This document shows, piece after piece, positions 41,920-50,155 of a stretch of 64,000 bases of DNA. Origin of the DNA: Bacteroidota bacterium (GTDB lineage Bacteria > Bacteroidota > Bacteroidia > Chitinophagales > Chitinophagaceae); NCBI GenBank assembly GCA_016706595.1, contig JADJJH010000003.1, forward strand, positions 434,001 to 498,000, read 5' to 3'. The notes beneath the pieces are model-generated. The model worked only from the letters and a program-made list of their open reading frames with translations, did not search any database and had not been told where the DNA came from. Position numbers and translations under genes: made by a program. Each line of letters begins with the position of its first letter. The first letter of the stretch is position 1.

Positions 41920-44133
41920 ATGGCTGTACAAAATCTTCTTCAAAAAGTCCTGCTGTCAATAATAACTATTGCTTATTATGGTAGCGTAGCATCTGCTCAA
42001 AAAACAGTTCGTTTCGACCTCTTTGTAAAAGATACAACTGTAAATTTTACAGGTAAAGAAGTTCTTGCTATAGCCATCAATGGAACGATTCCAGGACCTG
42101 TGTTAGAATTTACCGAAGGTGATAGCGCAGTTATTTATGTACATAATCAACTTAAAAAACATACAACCTCAATTCATTGGCATGGTTTGTTGTTGCCAAA
42201 TCAATACGATGGTGTTCCCTATCTAACTACTGCACCGATTCAGGTTGGAGAAACGCATTTATATACGTTTCGTATTCGACAAAATGGAACGTATTGGTAT
42301 CACTCTCATACTTCATTGCAAGAGCAAAGTGGCATGTATGGGGCATTGATTATTCATAAGAAAAAAGAATCTAAAATGAAGGAAATTCCTGTTGTATTAA
42401 GCGATTGGACAAACGAAAATCCAAACCAAGTACATAGGCGTTTGCACAATGCAACAGACTGGTATGCTATTAAAAAGGGTTCAACACAGAACTGGTATCA
42501 AGCCATAAAGGAAGGATATTCTAAAACCAAATTTAAGAACGAATGGAAGCGTATGAATGCAATGGATGTGAGTGATGTCTATTATGAGAAGTTTTTAATT
42601 AATGGAAAAGAAAACAATTTTGAACCAAAGTATAAAGCAGGCGATAAAATAAAATTACGCATAGTCAATGCAGGTTCATCTACCTATTTTTGGATAAATT
42701 GGGCAGGTGGAAAAATGACAGTAGTTGGTAATGATGGAGAAGATGTTGAGCCTGTGGAAGTAGATAGATTATTGATAGCAGTTGCAGAAACGTATGATGT
42801 TGTTGTTACAATTCCAAACGATAGTGTTCGTTACGAATTTAGAGCCACCTCAGAAGATAGAACCAAATTCGCTTCCTTGTTTTTAGGAAAAGGAATTGGT
42901 TTATTAGCAAATAAGCAAGAAAGGCTAAAATATTTTGAAGGGATGAAAATGATGAATGGTATGATGCGATATGATGGTACGATGGATGATATGGGTATGA
43001 AAATGAGTAATCAAAAAATGGATATGAATACAGTGATGTATCCTGAAATTACAGGAGATGCAAAGCACAAAATGAAAATGAACGACACGATGGATGGCAT
43101 GACCATGTATGATAATTCAACTGCTGATTTAATTACGCTCAACTATGCCATGCTTAAAGCAACAAACAAAACTATCTTGCCTCAGCTACCAAGCAGAGTG
43201 TTGCGATTCAACCTAACAGGAAATATGAATAGATATGTTTGGAGTATGAATAATAAAGTAGTTTCAGAAGTTGATAAAATCTTAATTAAGAAAGGTGAAA
43301 ACATAAAAATTGTTTTATACAACGGTACTATGATGCGCCACCCTATGCACTTGCATGGACATTTCTTTAGGCTACTCAATGGGCAAGGCGATTATGCCCC
43401 TTTGAAAAATGTGTTAGACATTATGCCAATGGAAACAGACACTATTGAATTTGAGGCTAACGAAACAAACGACTGGTTTTTTCATTGTCATATTTTATAC
43501 CACATGATGAGTGGTATGGGGCGAATTTTTTCGTATGAAAATTCACCAACGAATCCTGAAATAACGAACCCTAAAAAATTTCAACGAAAACTTTTTGCAG
43601 ACGACAGACGACTACACCTCATGGCAAACATCGGTTTAGAATCTAATGGAAGTGATGGTGAGGCAATGCTTGCCAACACTCGATATAAATTGCAAACCGA
43701 ATGGCGATTAGGAATTAACGCCCATCATGGGTGGGAAAGCGAAAGCCATTTTGGTAGATACTTTGGCAGAAACCAATTTTTGTTTCCTTACATTGGTTGG
43801 GATTATAGATACAGCACTTCAGAAAGTATTGACAATAATCTTGTAGGGCAAACCAATAACATAAACAATAGAAAAGCAATTTGTATTGGTGTGCAATACA
43901 CTATGCCATTGCTTATAGTAGCCGATATTCGATTTGACCAATTAGCAAAATTCCGATTACAATTAATGCGAGAAGATGTACCCATTTCAAGTCGTTTGCG
44001 TTTCAGTTTTATGGCAAATTCAGACTATGAATACATGGCAGGATTTCGCTACATCATCAACAAATGGTTCTCACTCTCTACCCATTATGATAGTGATATG
44101 GGTTTGGGTGCAGGCATTCGTTTAAATTATTAA
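41920..44133 (+). CDS. CopA-type multicopper oxidase fused to a beta-barrel-like domain
   Basis: A 737-residue protein. The CopA-like oxidase part (~25-550) has IHWHGLLLP, YWYHSHTS, HPMHLHGHFF and FFHCHILYHMMSGMG. A Met-rich loop (~345-410) has many MxM and MxxM pairs for Cu(I). The last ~165 residues (from LMANIGLESNG to GAGIRLNY) read as amphipathic strands ending in Tyr, like the CopB outer-membrane barrel normally encoded by a separate gene. A CopA-CopB fusion would attach the oxidase to the outer membrane. Confidence 0.75.
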   Translation: MAVQNLLQKVLLSIITIAYYGSVASAQKTVRFDLFVKDTTVNFTGKEVLAIAINGTIPGPVLEFTEGDSAVIYVHNQLKKHTTSIHWHGLLLPNQYDGVPYLTTAPIQVGETHLYTFRIRQNGTYWYHSHTSLQEQSGMYGALIIHKKKESKMKEIPVVLSDWTNENPNQVHRRLHNATDWYAIKKGSTQNWYQAIKEGYSKTKFKNEWKRMNAMDVSDVYYEKFLINGKENNFEPKYKAGDKIKLRIVNAGSSTYFWINWAGGKMTVVGNDGEDVEPVEVDRLLIAVAETYDVVVTIPNDSVRYEFRATSEDRTKFASLFLGKGIGLLANKQERLKYFEGMKMMNGMMRYDGTMDDMGMKMSNQKMDMNTVMYPEITGDAKHKMKMNDTMDGMTMYDNSTADLITLNYAMLKATNKTILPQLPSRVLRFNLTGNMNRYVWSMNNKVVSEVDKILIKKGENIKIVLYNGTMMRHPMHLHGHFFRLLNGQGDYAPLKNVLDIMPMETDTIEFEANETNDWFFHCHILYHMMSGMGRIFSYENSPTNPEITNPKKFQRKLFADDRRLHLMANIGLESNGSDGEAMLANTRYKLQTEWRLGINAHHGWESESHFGRYFGRNQFLFPYIGWDYRYSTSESIDNNLVGQTNNINNRKAICIGVQYTMPLLIVADIRFDQLAKFRLQLMREDVPISSRLRFSFMANSDYEYMAGFRYIINKWFSLSTHYDSDMGLGAGIRLNY

Positions 44134-44162
44134 ATCCGTATCTTTAGAAATTAAATTTCATT

Positions 44163-45599
44163 ATGAACAGAATTAAACTTTCCATTTTTATATTGTTTGT
44201 GGCAACAATAAACATAGCCACCGCACAAAGTGGCTCTTTCTCATCAGTTAAAATGACTGGCGGTAGCTCATCTTCTAACATAAGACCACGAATTGCATTA
44301 AACAATATGAACTATCCTGTTATCACTTGGAACAAATCAAGTAATAAAATTATTTCGTTTTCTGTATGGAATGGTTCCTCATTCAATACACCAATTACCT
44401 TAACACCATCTGGCTTACAAGCCGATGTATTTACTTGGGCAGGGCAAGAAATAGCCTCAATAAAAGACACCGTATATATTGTGTATGCAAGTTTAATTGG
44501 TACTGAATCAAATGTGTTTATTCATAAATCTGTGAATGGTGGTAATACCTTTTCTGATAGTGTTCGTGTGTCCAATATTGGTACAGACAAATCAAGATTC
44601 CCAACAGTAGCTATAAATGGAAGCAAGCAACCTGTGGTAGCATTTATGCGAATGTTATCTACTTGGGCTGACCCCAAATATGTAGTTAGCAATTCAATGA
44701 ATAGTGGTGCGAGTTTCATGTCTGACGTTGATGCCTCCACAAACACTACTGGTAATCATGTATGCGACTGTTGCCCTGCCACTATTGTTTGCAAAGGCAA
44801 CATGCAAACGGTATTATTCAGAGATAATGATAGCAACCAACGTGATATTAAATCGGTTTTATCATATAATGGTGGTGCTTCATTTGATACCGTTGTAAAA
44901 GTAGATTTTAATAATTGGGTATTGAATGCTTGTCCTTCCACCGGACCCGATGGACATTTCGGAACAGACAGTTTATTTACTGTTTTTTCAACAGGTGCAA
45001 CATCACCCATGAAAGTTTTTATATCGGCTACACATCCTTCATTATTACAAGTTGGCACTCACAAAGTAGTTTCTATAAGTTCTGACATGCAACAATTTCC
45101 TCGAATAGCAGGGAATGCTGATACAATTGGTATTGTATGGCAACAAAATAATAAAGTTATGCTTTCATATTCAAAAAATGGAGTGGCAGGTTTAAGCAAT
45201 GCCATCATGGTGAATGATAGTTCCGACTTGTCTTCAAACCCTGACATAGCTTATGCCAACAATGTTTTTCATATTGCATGGCAGTCAAATAGTGGTATGG
45301 TGCATTACAGAACCTTCGATATGAATGGTGCATCAGCCGTTCAAAATTTTGAAGCAAATGAAATAAGCATTTCTCCAAATCCATCTTCATCTGCATGGTT
45401 AGTAGTACTAAGCGCACAAACTGAAAATACAGCCTTAGAGCTTTATGATGTAAATGGTAAAATAGTGTTTTCAAAAACTCTCCCCCCTAACACTTCTATC
45501 CAACATTCCATTTCTAATGACCAATTGAAAAGTGGCAACTACTTTTTGAAATTACATTCAGGAAGAAAGGCAAGTACAGTTAAGTTGTTGAAGTTGTAA
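44163..45599 (+). CDS. Secreted BNR/sialidase-like repeat protein with CDCCP motif and T9SS sorting domain
   Basis: A 478-residue protein with signal peptide (ATAQ), a six-bladed-type propeller with Asp-box-like repeats (VNGGNTFSDSV, NSGASFMSDV, NGGASFDTVV), and a VCDCCP motif near residue 203, followed by the T9SS end (ISISPNPSSSAWLV). The adjacent cysteines could form a vicinal disulfide or copper site. No sialidase catalytic set is visible, so an enzymatic role is doubtful. It is the last gene of the island. Confidence 0.65.
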   Translation: MNRIKLSIFILFVATINIATAQSGSFSSVKMTGGSSSSNIRPRIALNNMNYPVITWNKSSNKIISFSVWNGSSFNTPITLTPSGLQADVFTWAGQEIASIKDTVYIVYASLIGTESNVFIHKSVNGGNTFSDSVRVSNIGTDKSRFPTVAINGSKQPVVAFMRMLSTWADPKYVVSNSMNSGASFMSDVDASTNTTGNHVCDCCPATIVCKGNMQTVLFRDNDSNQRDIKSVLSYNGGASFDTVVKVDFNNWVLNACPSTGPDGHFGTDSLFTVFSTGATSPMKVFISATHPSLLQVGTHKVVSISSDMQQFPRIAGNADTIGIVWQQNNKVMLSYSKNGVAGLSNAIMVNDSSDLSSNPDIAYANNVFHIAWQSNSGMVHYRTFDMNGASAVQNFEANEISISPNPSSSAWLVVLSAQTENTALELYDVNGKIVFSKTLPPNTSIQHSISNDQLKSGNYFLKLHSGRKASTVKLLKL

Positions 45600-45639
45600 T
45601 GACCGATATTAGATTATTATGATAAGTAAAATAATTTAA

Positions 45640-45690
45640 TATGAAATAATGTTTTATAATTTGCAAATGTTATTTATATTTGCCTCTTGA
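45640..45690 (+). promoter_or_regulatory. Promoter region of the regulator/integration module
   Basis: Two overlapping candidate -7 elements, TATAATTTG (45655-45663) and TATATTTG (45675-45682), lie in an AT-rich stretch upstream of the XRE/ImmA gene. The closer one would start transcription near 45689, just before the ATG at 45702. Confidence 0.45.
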
Positions 45691-45701
45691 TTATCAACAA
45701 G

Positions 45702-46733
45702 ATGCAAAAACAAATAAATAGAAACTACATTATACTTGCACGAGAGAGCAGAGGATTATCGCAAGTGGAGTTTGCCACTAAATTAGGCATGTCACCCGCC
45801 AACCTATCCAAGATAGAACAAGGCATGATAAGCATTGATGATAGCTATATAAATGAGTTCGTAAATATTTTAGGCTATCCTGAATCGTTCTACCGTCAAG
45901 AACAAGAAATAAAGCAGTCCTTTATGAGTTATCGTAAACGACAAATCGTTTCTCCAAAACTCTTAACACCAATTGATGCCAAAATGAATGTGTTACGATT
46001 GCATGTAGAATTATTAATGAAGGAGTTACAATTCAACTCGGCTGAACTCCCTATCTTAAACCCTGAAAAAATAGGCACACCTCAAAAGTGCGCTATTAAA
46101 CTTCGTAAACTTTGGGATATGAAAGAGGGAGTAGTTGATAACATTACCAAACTCATAGAAAGCAAAGGCGTTATCATTGATTCATTCACTTTCGGAACAG
46201 ATAGAGTTGATAGCCGAACCATGCTATCAGAAAACAACCAACCCATCATCTTTACCAACAAATCCTTATTAGGAGATAGGCTTCGTTTTTCATTGGCTTA
46301 CGAGTTAGGGCATTTAATCATGCACCTTGCCACTTCGCCAAATTTTGAGCGAGATATAAGCCATGAAGCCAATTTGTTTTCTGCTGAGTTCCTTATGCCT
46401 GAAACCGCCATTCGTCCTGACTTTGAAGGAGGAATTACCATAAGCACATTAAGCGAACTAAAAAAGAAATGGAAAGTAAGTATGCAGTCTTTATTATACC
46501 GAGCCGATGATTTGGGTTATTTAACCTATAACCAAAAGAGATACATCCTTACACAATTCAACCAAATGAAAATACGAAAGCGAGAACCCGAAGAATTTGA
46601 TGTAGCCAAGGAAGCACCATCATTATTGAAAAACATGATAGTAAAATACAAAACAAAATATAAATCTGATAATGCACAATTGGCTGAAAGGCTGAACTTG
46701 GGTTTATCCGAGTTTATCGAAATATACTCATAA
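45702..46733 (+). CDS. XRE regulator fused to ImmA/IrrE-type metallopeptidase-like domain
   Basis: Start set at the ATG at 45702 (343 residues). Residues ~1-65 are an XRE helix-turn-helix (SRGLSQVEFATKLGMSPANLSKIEQG). Residues ~165-275 are ImmA/IrrE-like with LAYELGHLIMHL. The usual zinc motif is HELGH; here the first His is Tyr (codon TAC), so one zinc ligand is missing while Glu and the second His remain. ImmA-type proteins cut phage-type repressors to trigger excision. It is the likely switch of this element, but catalytic activity is in doubt. Confidence 0.75.
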   Translation: MQKQINRNYIILARESRGLSQVEFATKLGMSPANLSKIEQGMISIDDSYINEFVNILGYPESFYRQEQEIKQSFMSYRKRQIVSPKLLTPIDAKMNVLRLHVELLMKELQFNSAELPILNPEKIGTPQKCAIKLRKLWDMKEGVVDNITKLIESKGVIIDSFTFGTDRVDSRTMLSENNQPIIFTNKSLLGDRLRFSLAYELGHLIMHLATSPNFERDISHEANLFSAEFLMPETAIRPDFEGGITISTLSELKKKWKVSMQSLLYRADDLGYLTYNQKRYILTQFNQMKIRKREPEEFDVAKEAPSLLKNMIVKYKTKYKSDNAQLAERLNLGLSEFIEIYS

Positions 46734-46760
46734 CAATAAGCACAATATAATTAGCGCACA

Positions 46761-46982
46761 ATGGAACAATTAAAGACAGTAAGCACAATTAAAAAAATCA
46801 AATTCTATACTAAAAAAGAATTATCGGAAATGTATGAAACAAGTCCTAAGACGTTTTCTCGTTGGTTAAAACCGCATGAGAGTTTAATAGGAGATAAGAT
46901 AGGGAGGTATTATAGTATAACACAAGTGAAGGCAATATTTCAGGCATTGGGTATGCCATCAAACATTGTTGACATAGAATAG
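46761..46982 (+). CDS. Small HTH DNA-binding protein (paralogue of the one at 24139)
   Basis: A 73-residue protein: helix-turn-helix region (YTKKELSEMYETSPKTFSRWL) and a second helix (SITQVKAIFQALGMP). It matches the pattern of the 87-residue protein at 24139-24402, and its stop lies 4 bp before the second copy of the 88-bp control region. It probably binds that region, its partner copy, or both. Confidence 0.7.
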   Translation: MEQLKTVSTIKKIKFYTKKELSEMYETSPKTFSRWLKPHESLIGDKIGRYYSITQVKAIFQALGMPSNIVDIE

Positions 46983-46986
46983 CCTA

Positions 46987-47074
46987 TTGATGCTATTTGA
47001 TGCCTTTTGGTAAACACCTTAATCCATTAGTATCAAATGTAGGTAAGTAGGTTTTTAAGCCATGATAGGTTTGC
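46987..47074 (+). promoter_or_regulatory. Promoter/operator of the integration genes (copy 2 of the duplicated 88-bp unit)
   Basis: Same order and spacing as copy 1: TTGATGCT, TTGATGCC, CCTTAATC, AATGTAGGTAAGTA (exact 14 of 14), then 25 bp to a TAGGTTTGC -7 element ending at 47074. By hand alignment of the upstream 63 bp, 44 positions agree without gaps. The predicted start falls between the -7 element and the ATG at 47092. Confidence 0.75.
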
Positions 47075-47091
47075 TGATTAAAGCAACCTAT

Positions 47092-47358
47092 ATGAAAGAA
47101 AATATAAAACCGACACTAAAAATAAGCCATGTTAAAAAGCCATATATTCAACCTACAAAAATATCTCTTGATGAAGTACGACAATATTTGAATGACAAGG
47201 AATTAAGTGAACATGCAATAAGTGACATACGAGAATTTGCATATCTATTTGGAGAACTATTATATAAAAACTGGACAGAACAAAATTTTAATAAACAAAT
47301 CGTAGAAAATGAAGAAAGCAATATTATATATCAGAGTGAGTACAGACGAGCAAGCTGA
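47092..47358 (+). CDS. Small helical protein preceding the recombinase
   Basis: Started at the ATG at 47092 because the ATG at 47062 would lie inside the promoter; this gives 88 residues. It has a basic N-terminus and two helices (ISLDEVRQYLN, AISDIREFAYLFGELLYKNW). Its end overlaps the recombinase start by 50 bases, so the two are translationally coupled. Position suggests a recombination helper, perhaps a directionality factor; no family is recognised. Confidence 0.6.
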   Translation: MKENIKPTLKISHVKKPYIQPTKISLDEVRQYLNDKELSEHAISDIREFAYLFGELLYKNWTEQNFNKQIVENEESNIIYQSEYRRAS

Positions 47359-48934
47359 AAGAGGACATTCGTTGGCTTACCAAGAAGATAAACTTCTTAA
47401 ATATTGTGCGTTAAAAAATATTGAAGTGGTCAAACTTTTTAGAGAAGACCATTCAGCAAAAACATTTGAAAGACCTCAGTTCATCGAGCTTTTACAGTTT
47501 ATCAAGAAAAATAAAGGGAACGCAAATCTATTGCTGTTTATTAAGTGGGATAGGTTTAGTAGAAATACAGGTGATGCGTATGGTATGATAAGTACACTCA
47601 ATAAAATGAATGTTGAACCTCAAGCCATCGAACAACCATTGGACTTAAACATACCTGAAAACAAAATCATGCTTGCTTTCTATTTGGCTTCGCCTGAAGT
47701 TGAAAATGATAGAAGGGCATTGAATGTAATTGCAGGTATGAGAAGAGCAAGAAAGGATGGACGATTCTTGGGTAAAGCACCTTATGGCTTTTTGAACAAA
47801 CGTGACGAGCAAGATAAACCAATTCTTATTCCTGACCCAACTGGCGCACCGCTTGTGAAAGAGGCATTTGAAGAAGTTGCCAAAGGAGTAAAACCAGTTT
47901 TTCATGTTTATCAAGAATTAAAGCAAAAGGGATTTAAGCCAAGTAAAAACAGTTTTTGGACTATACTTATTAATCCACTTTATTATGGTGGCTTATTAGT
48001 TACATCCTATAAAGACGAAGTTGCGGAAGTTGTAAAAGGGAAACATCCTGCCATCATTTCAAAAGAATTGTATGAAAGCGTACAGGATGTGTTGTACAAT
48101 CGTAAACGTCCAAACTATGCTTTGAAAACAAAGGATGAGGAATTACCATTAAGAGGAAGCCTCAAATGCAAACAATGTGGAGCAACGTTAACAGGGAGTG
48201 CTTCTAAAAATTGGCAAAAGAAGAAATACTATTATTATCATTGCCAACATGGATGCAATGAAAGATACAAAGCTGAAAAAGGAGCCGAATGGACTTTGAT
48301 AGAATTAATAAAAATGAAGCCTACTGACGAATTTGTGGCATTAATGAAACAAGTCAATAGTGATGTATTCAGAACCAATGAAGGAAATAAGAAATTAGAA
48401 ATCGAAAAGAAGAGTGTTGAAATTGAGAAAATTCAGACACGCTTAACGAATGCTCAACAACTGCTTTTAGATGGTAAAATTGACATTGATGATTACAAAG
48501 AAATGAAGTCAAAATTTGAGCCTGAAATGCTCAAATTAAAACAGGATTTGACGCTTTATAAATCGACTGACGAGAATATGGCAACTTACCTGGAACACAC
48601 ATTGGAAATGCTTCAAAATATAGACAAATACTACGCTGAAGCGGATTTGAGCCTAAAGACAACTTTAATTAGTTCGATATTTCCTGAAAAATTAATTTTC
48701 AACGAAATAAATTATCGAACTCAAATAATGAACCCTGCCGTTTCGCTGATATATAAGCTGAATGCAGATTTCAGCGCAAAAAAAAATGGACTTTTTAGAA
48801 TAAAATCTAAAAAGTCCAGTTGTGTTACCCGACCTGGATTCGAACCAAGACTAACAGTACCAAAAACTGCTGTGCTACCTTTACACCATCAGGCAATTCG
48901 AGCGCAAATATATAGTTTGCATATATTTTTCTGA
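47309..48934 (+). CDS. Large serine recombinase (integrase); C-terminal end runs into host tRNA gene
   Basis: A 541-residue ORF. The resolvase domain (~1-150) has the catalytic serine in IRVSTDEQ and LLFIKWDRFSRN. The recombinase domain (~160-280) has KAPYGFLNK. A zinc ribbon (LKCKQCGATL, then HCQHGC, ~290-330) and a coiled coil follow. Codons after about residue 490 read through the inverted repeat of a terminator and then antisense to tRNA-Gln (the VTRPGFEPR stretch), so the natural end is supplied by the integration site. It integrates and excises the element. Confidence 0.9.
   Translation: MKKAILYIRVSTDEQAERGHSLAYQEDKLLKYCALKNIEVVKLFREDHSAKTFERPQFIELLQFIKKNKGNANLLLFIKWDRFSRNTGDAYGMISTLNKMNVEPQAIEQPLDLNIPENKIMLAFYLASPEVENDRRALNVIAGMRRARKDGRFLGKAPYGFLNKRDEQDKPILIPDPTGAPLVKEAFEEVAKGVKPVFHVYQELKQKGFKPSKNSFWTILINPLYYGGLLVTSYKDEVAEVVKGKHPAIISKELYESVQDVLYNRKRPNYALKTKDEELPLRGSLKCKQCGATLTGSASKNWQKKKYYYYHCQHGCNERYKAEKGAEWTLIELIKMKPTDEFVALMKQVNSDVFRTNEGNKKLEIEKKSVEIEKIQTRLTNAQQLLLDGKIDIDDYKEMKSKFEPEMLKLKQDLTLYKSTDENMATYLEHTLEMLQNIDKYYAEADLSLKTTLISSIFPEKLIFNEINYRTQIMNPAVSLIYKLNADFSAKKNGLFRIKSKKSSCVTRPGFEPRLTVPKTAVLPLHHQAIRAQIYSLHIFF
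48778..48817 (-). terminator. Terminator of tRNA-Gln
   Basis: A 12-bp perfect inverted repeat (ggactttttaga at 48788-48799, tctaaaaagtcc at 48806-48817), followed on the minus strand by nine T (48778-48786). It lies 7 bp past the tRNA 3' end, so the tRNA kept its native terminator after integration. It overlaps the recombinase ORF. Confidence 0.85.
48825..48895 (-). tRNA. tRNA-Gln (anticodon TTG)
   Basis: A 71-base gene folds as a full cloverleaf: acceptor TGCCTGA/TCGGGTA, anticodon stem GCAGT/ACTGT with loop TTTTGGT (anticodon TTG), T arm CTTGG-TTCGAAT-CCAGG, discriminator A. The CCA end is not encoded. The gene is intact and marks the right boundary of the element. Confidence 0.95.
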
Positions 48935-48942
48935 AAAAAATC

Positions 48943-50070
48943 TTACAATAATTCTGAAATTTTTAAAACTACCTTGTCAATTTCCTCGAAAGTGTTGTGT
49001 TTACTGAATGAGAAGCGAATCGGCACTTTGCTTTCATGTGGGTAAATTCCTTTAATTACATGACTTCCGCCTTGCGCGCCACTATTACATGCACTTCCAC
49101 CAGATACACAAATGCCCGCAATGTCTAAATTAATACTCAACATTTCACTTCTATCATTCACCGGAAAACCAACATTTAAAACCGTATACAAACTTCGTTC
49201 TCCAATATCCCCATGAAATATAATATCCGGAATAGCTGCTGTAAGTTTCTCTATTACATAATTTTTTAGCGAGCGTATATATACTACATCTTCATGGTGC
49301 GATTGCATATTTAATTCAAACGCCTTAGCAAACCCAACAATACCTGCTACATTTTCGGTGCCGGCTCGCATATTCCGTTCTTGCGATCCTCCATGCAAAA
49401 TCGGTTTAATAGGTAAGCCTTGACGAGCAAATAAAATTCCGCTCCCTTTCGGGCCATGAAATTTGTGCGCCGACCCACTCATGAAATGAACTTTCACTTC
49501 TTGTAAATCAAGTAAAAAATGCGCTAAAGTTTGGACGGTATCCGAATGAAAGATGGCATCGTATCGTTCACATAATTCACCGATATAAACGATATCACTC
49601 AGGTTACCCACTTCATTATTCGCATGCATTAAAGTCACTAACGTTTTTTGATGAGATGATTTCAATAAGTCTTCCAAATGCACCACATCAATATGTCCAT
49701 CATGTGTAAGGTTCACATAACTTACTTCGCATAATCCCATCGAATGTAAAAACTGTACTGTATGCAAGGTGGCATGATGCTCGATAGTAGAAGTAATGAT
49801 ATGTGTACATCCAAGATCTCGAATGGCAGCGTTGATAGCCAAATTACTACTTTCGGTTCCACAGCTTGTAAATGTTATTTCACCTGGCTTTACATGTAAT
49901 AAGTTAGCGACTGTTTTACGCGCCGCTTCAATCGCCATTCTTGCTTCTCGTCCGTATGAGTATATCGATGATGGGTTACCAAAGTGTTCGGTATAATAGG
50001 GCATCATTGCTTTTAGCACTTCCGGGTCTAAGGATGTCGTGGCTGCATTATCAAAATAGATTCTTTCCAT
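48943..50070 (-). CDS. Cysteine desulfurase (IscS/NifS family)
   Basis: Start set at the ATG at 50070 (MERIYFDNAATT), three codons inside the longest frame; 375 residues, normal for the family. PLP and sulfur-transfer residues are visible: the His in IEHHATLHT near 100, the lysine of SGSAHKFHGPKG near 203, and the catalytic Cys in GGSACNSG near 325. It takes sulfur from cysteine for Fe-S clusters or thio-modified tRNA. No scaffold gene (IscU, SufE) is next to it. Confidence 0.92.
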   Translation of the reverse strand: MERIYFDNAATTSLDPEVLKAMMPYYTEHFGNPSSIYSYGREARMAIEAARKTVANLLHVKPGEITFTSCGTESSNLAINAAIRDLGCTHIITSTIEHHATLHTVQFLHSMGLCEVSYVNLTHDGHIDVVHLEDLLKSSHQKTLVTLMHANNEVGNLSDIVYIGELCERYDAIFHSDTVQTLAHFLLDLQEVKVHFMSGSAHKFHGPKGSGILFARQGLPIKPILHGGSQERNMRAGTENVAGIVGFAKAFELNMQSHHEDVVYIRSLKNYVIEKLTAAIPDIIFHGDIGERSLYTVLNVGFPVNDRSEMLSINLDIAGICVSGGSACNSGAQGGSHVIKGIYPHESKVPIRFSFSKHNTFEEIDKVVLKISELL

Positions 50071-50155
50071 AATGGGCAAATTTAAGAAGCATAAACAGAA
50101 CTTATTACTACTTTAGAAATTCATTCTTATTTAATGATAAACTTCATTAATATTT

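Larger units (their letters stand above)
6813..48778. mobile_element. Integrated virus-like element carrying copper-handling cargo (boundaries approximate)
   Basis: The right end is set by the serine recombinase, which abuts and reads into the intact tRNA-Gln gene and its terminator (48778-48895). The left end is uncertain: I place it at the strong hairpin ending the leftward operon, but a true direct repeat marking attL was not found. Inside are a ~17-kb leftward virus-like block, a 20-kb rightward copper island and an integration/control module. The duplicated 88-bp control region at 24.1 and 47.0 kb ties the two outer modules into one element. No conjugation or transposase genes are visible. 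Confidence 0.65.

Noticed and set aside
44163..45599. True sialidase
   Set aside because: Asp-box-like repeats are present, but the catalytic Arg triad and Tyr/Glu pair cannot be placed, and the context is copper handling.
48825..48934. Recombinase C-terminal residues beyond the zinc ribbon and coiled coil as a functional domain
   Set aside because: These codons are the antisense strand of tRNA-Gln and flank; the protein sequence there (VTRPGFEPR type) is the usual shadow of a tRNA gene.
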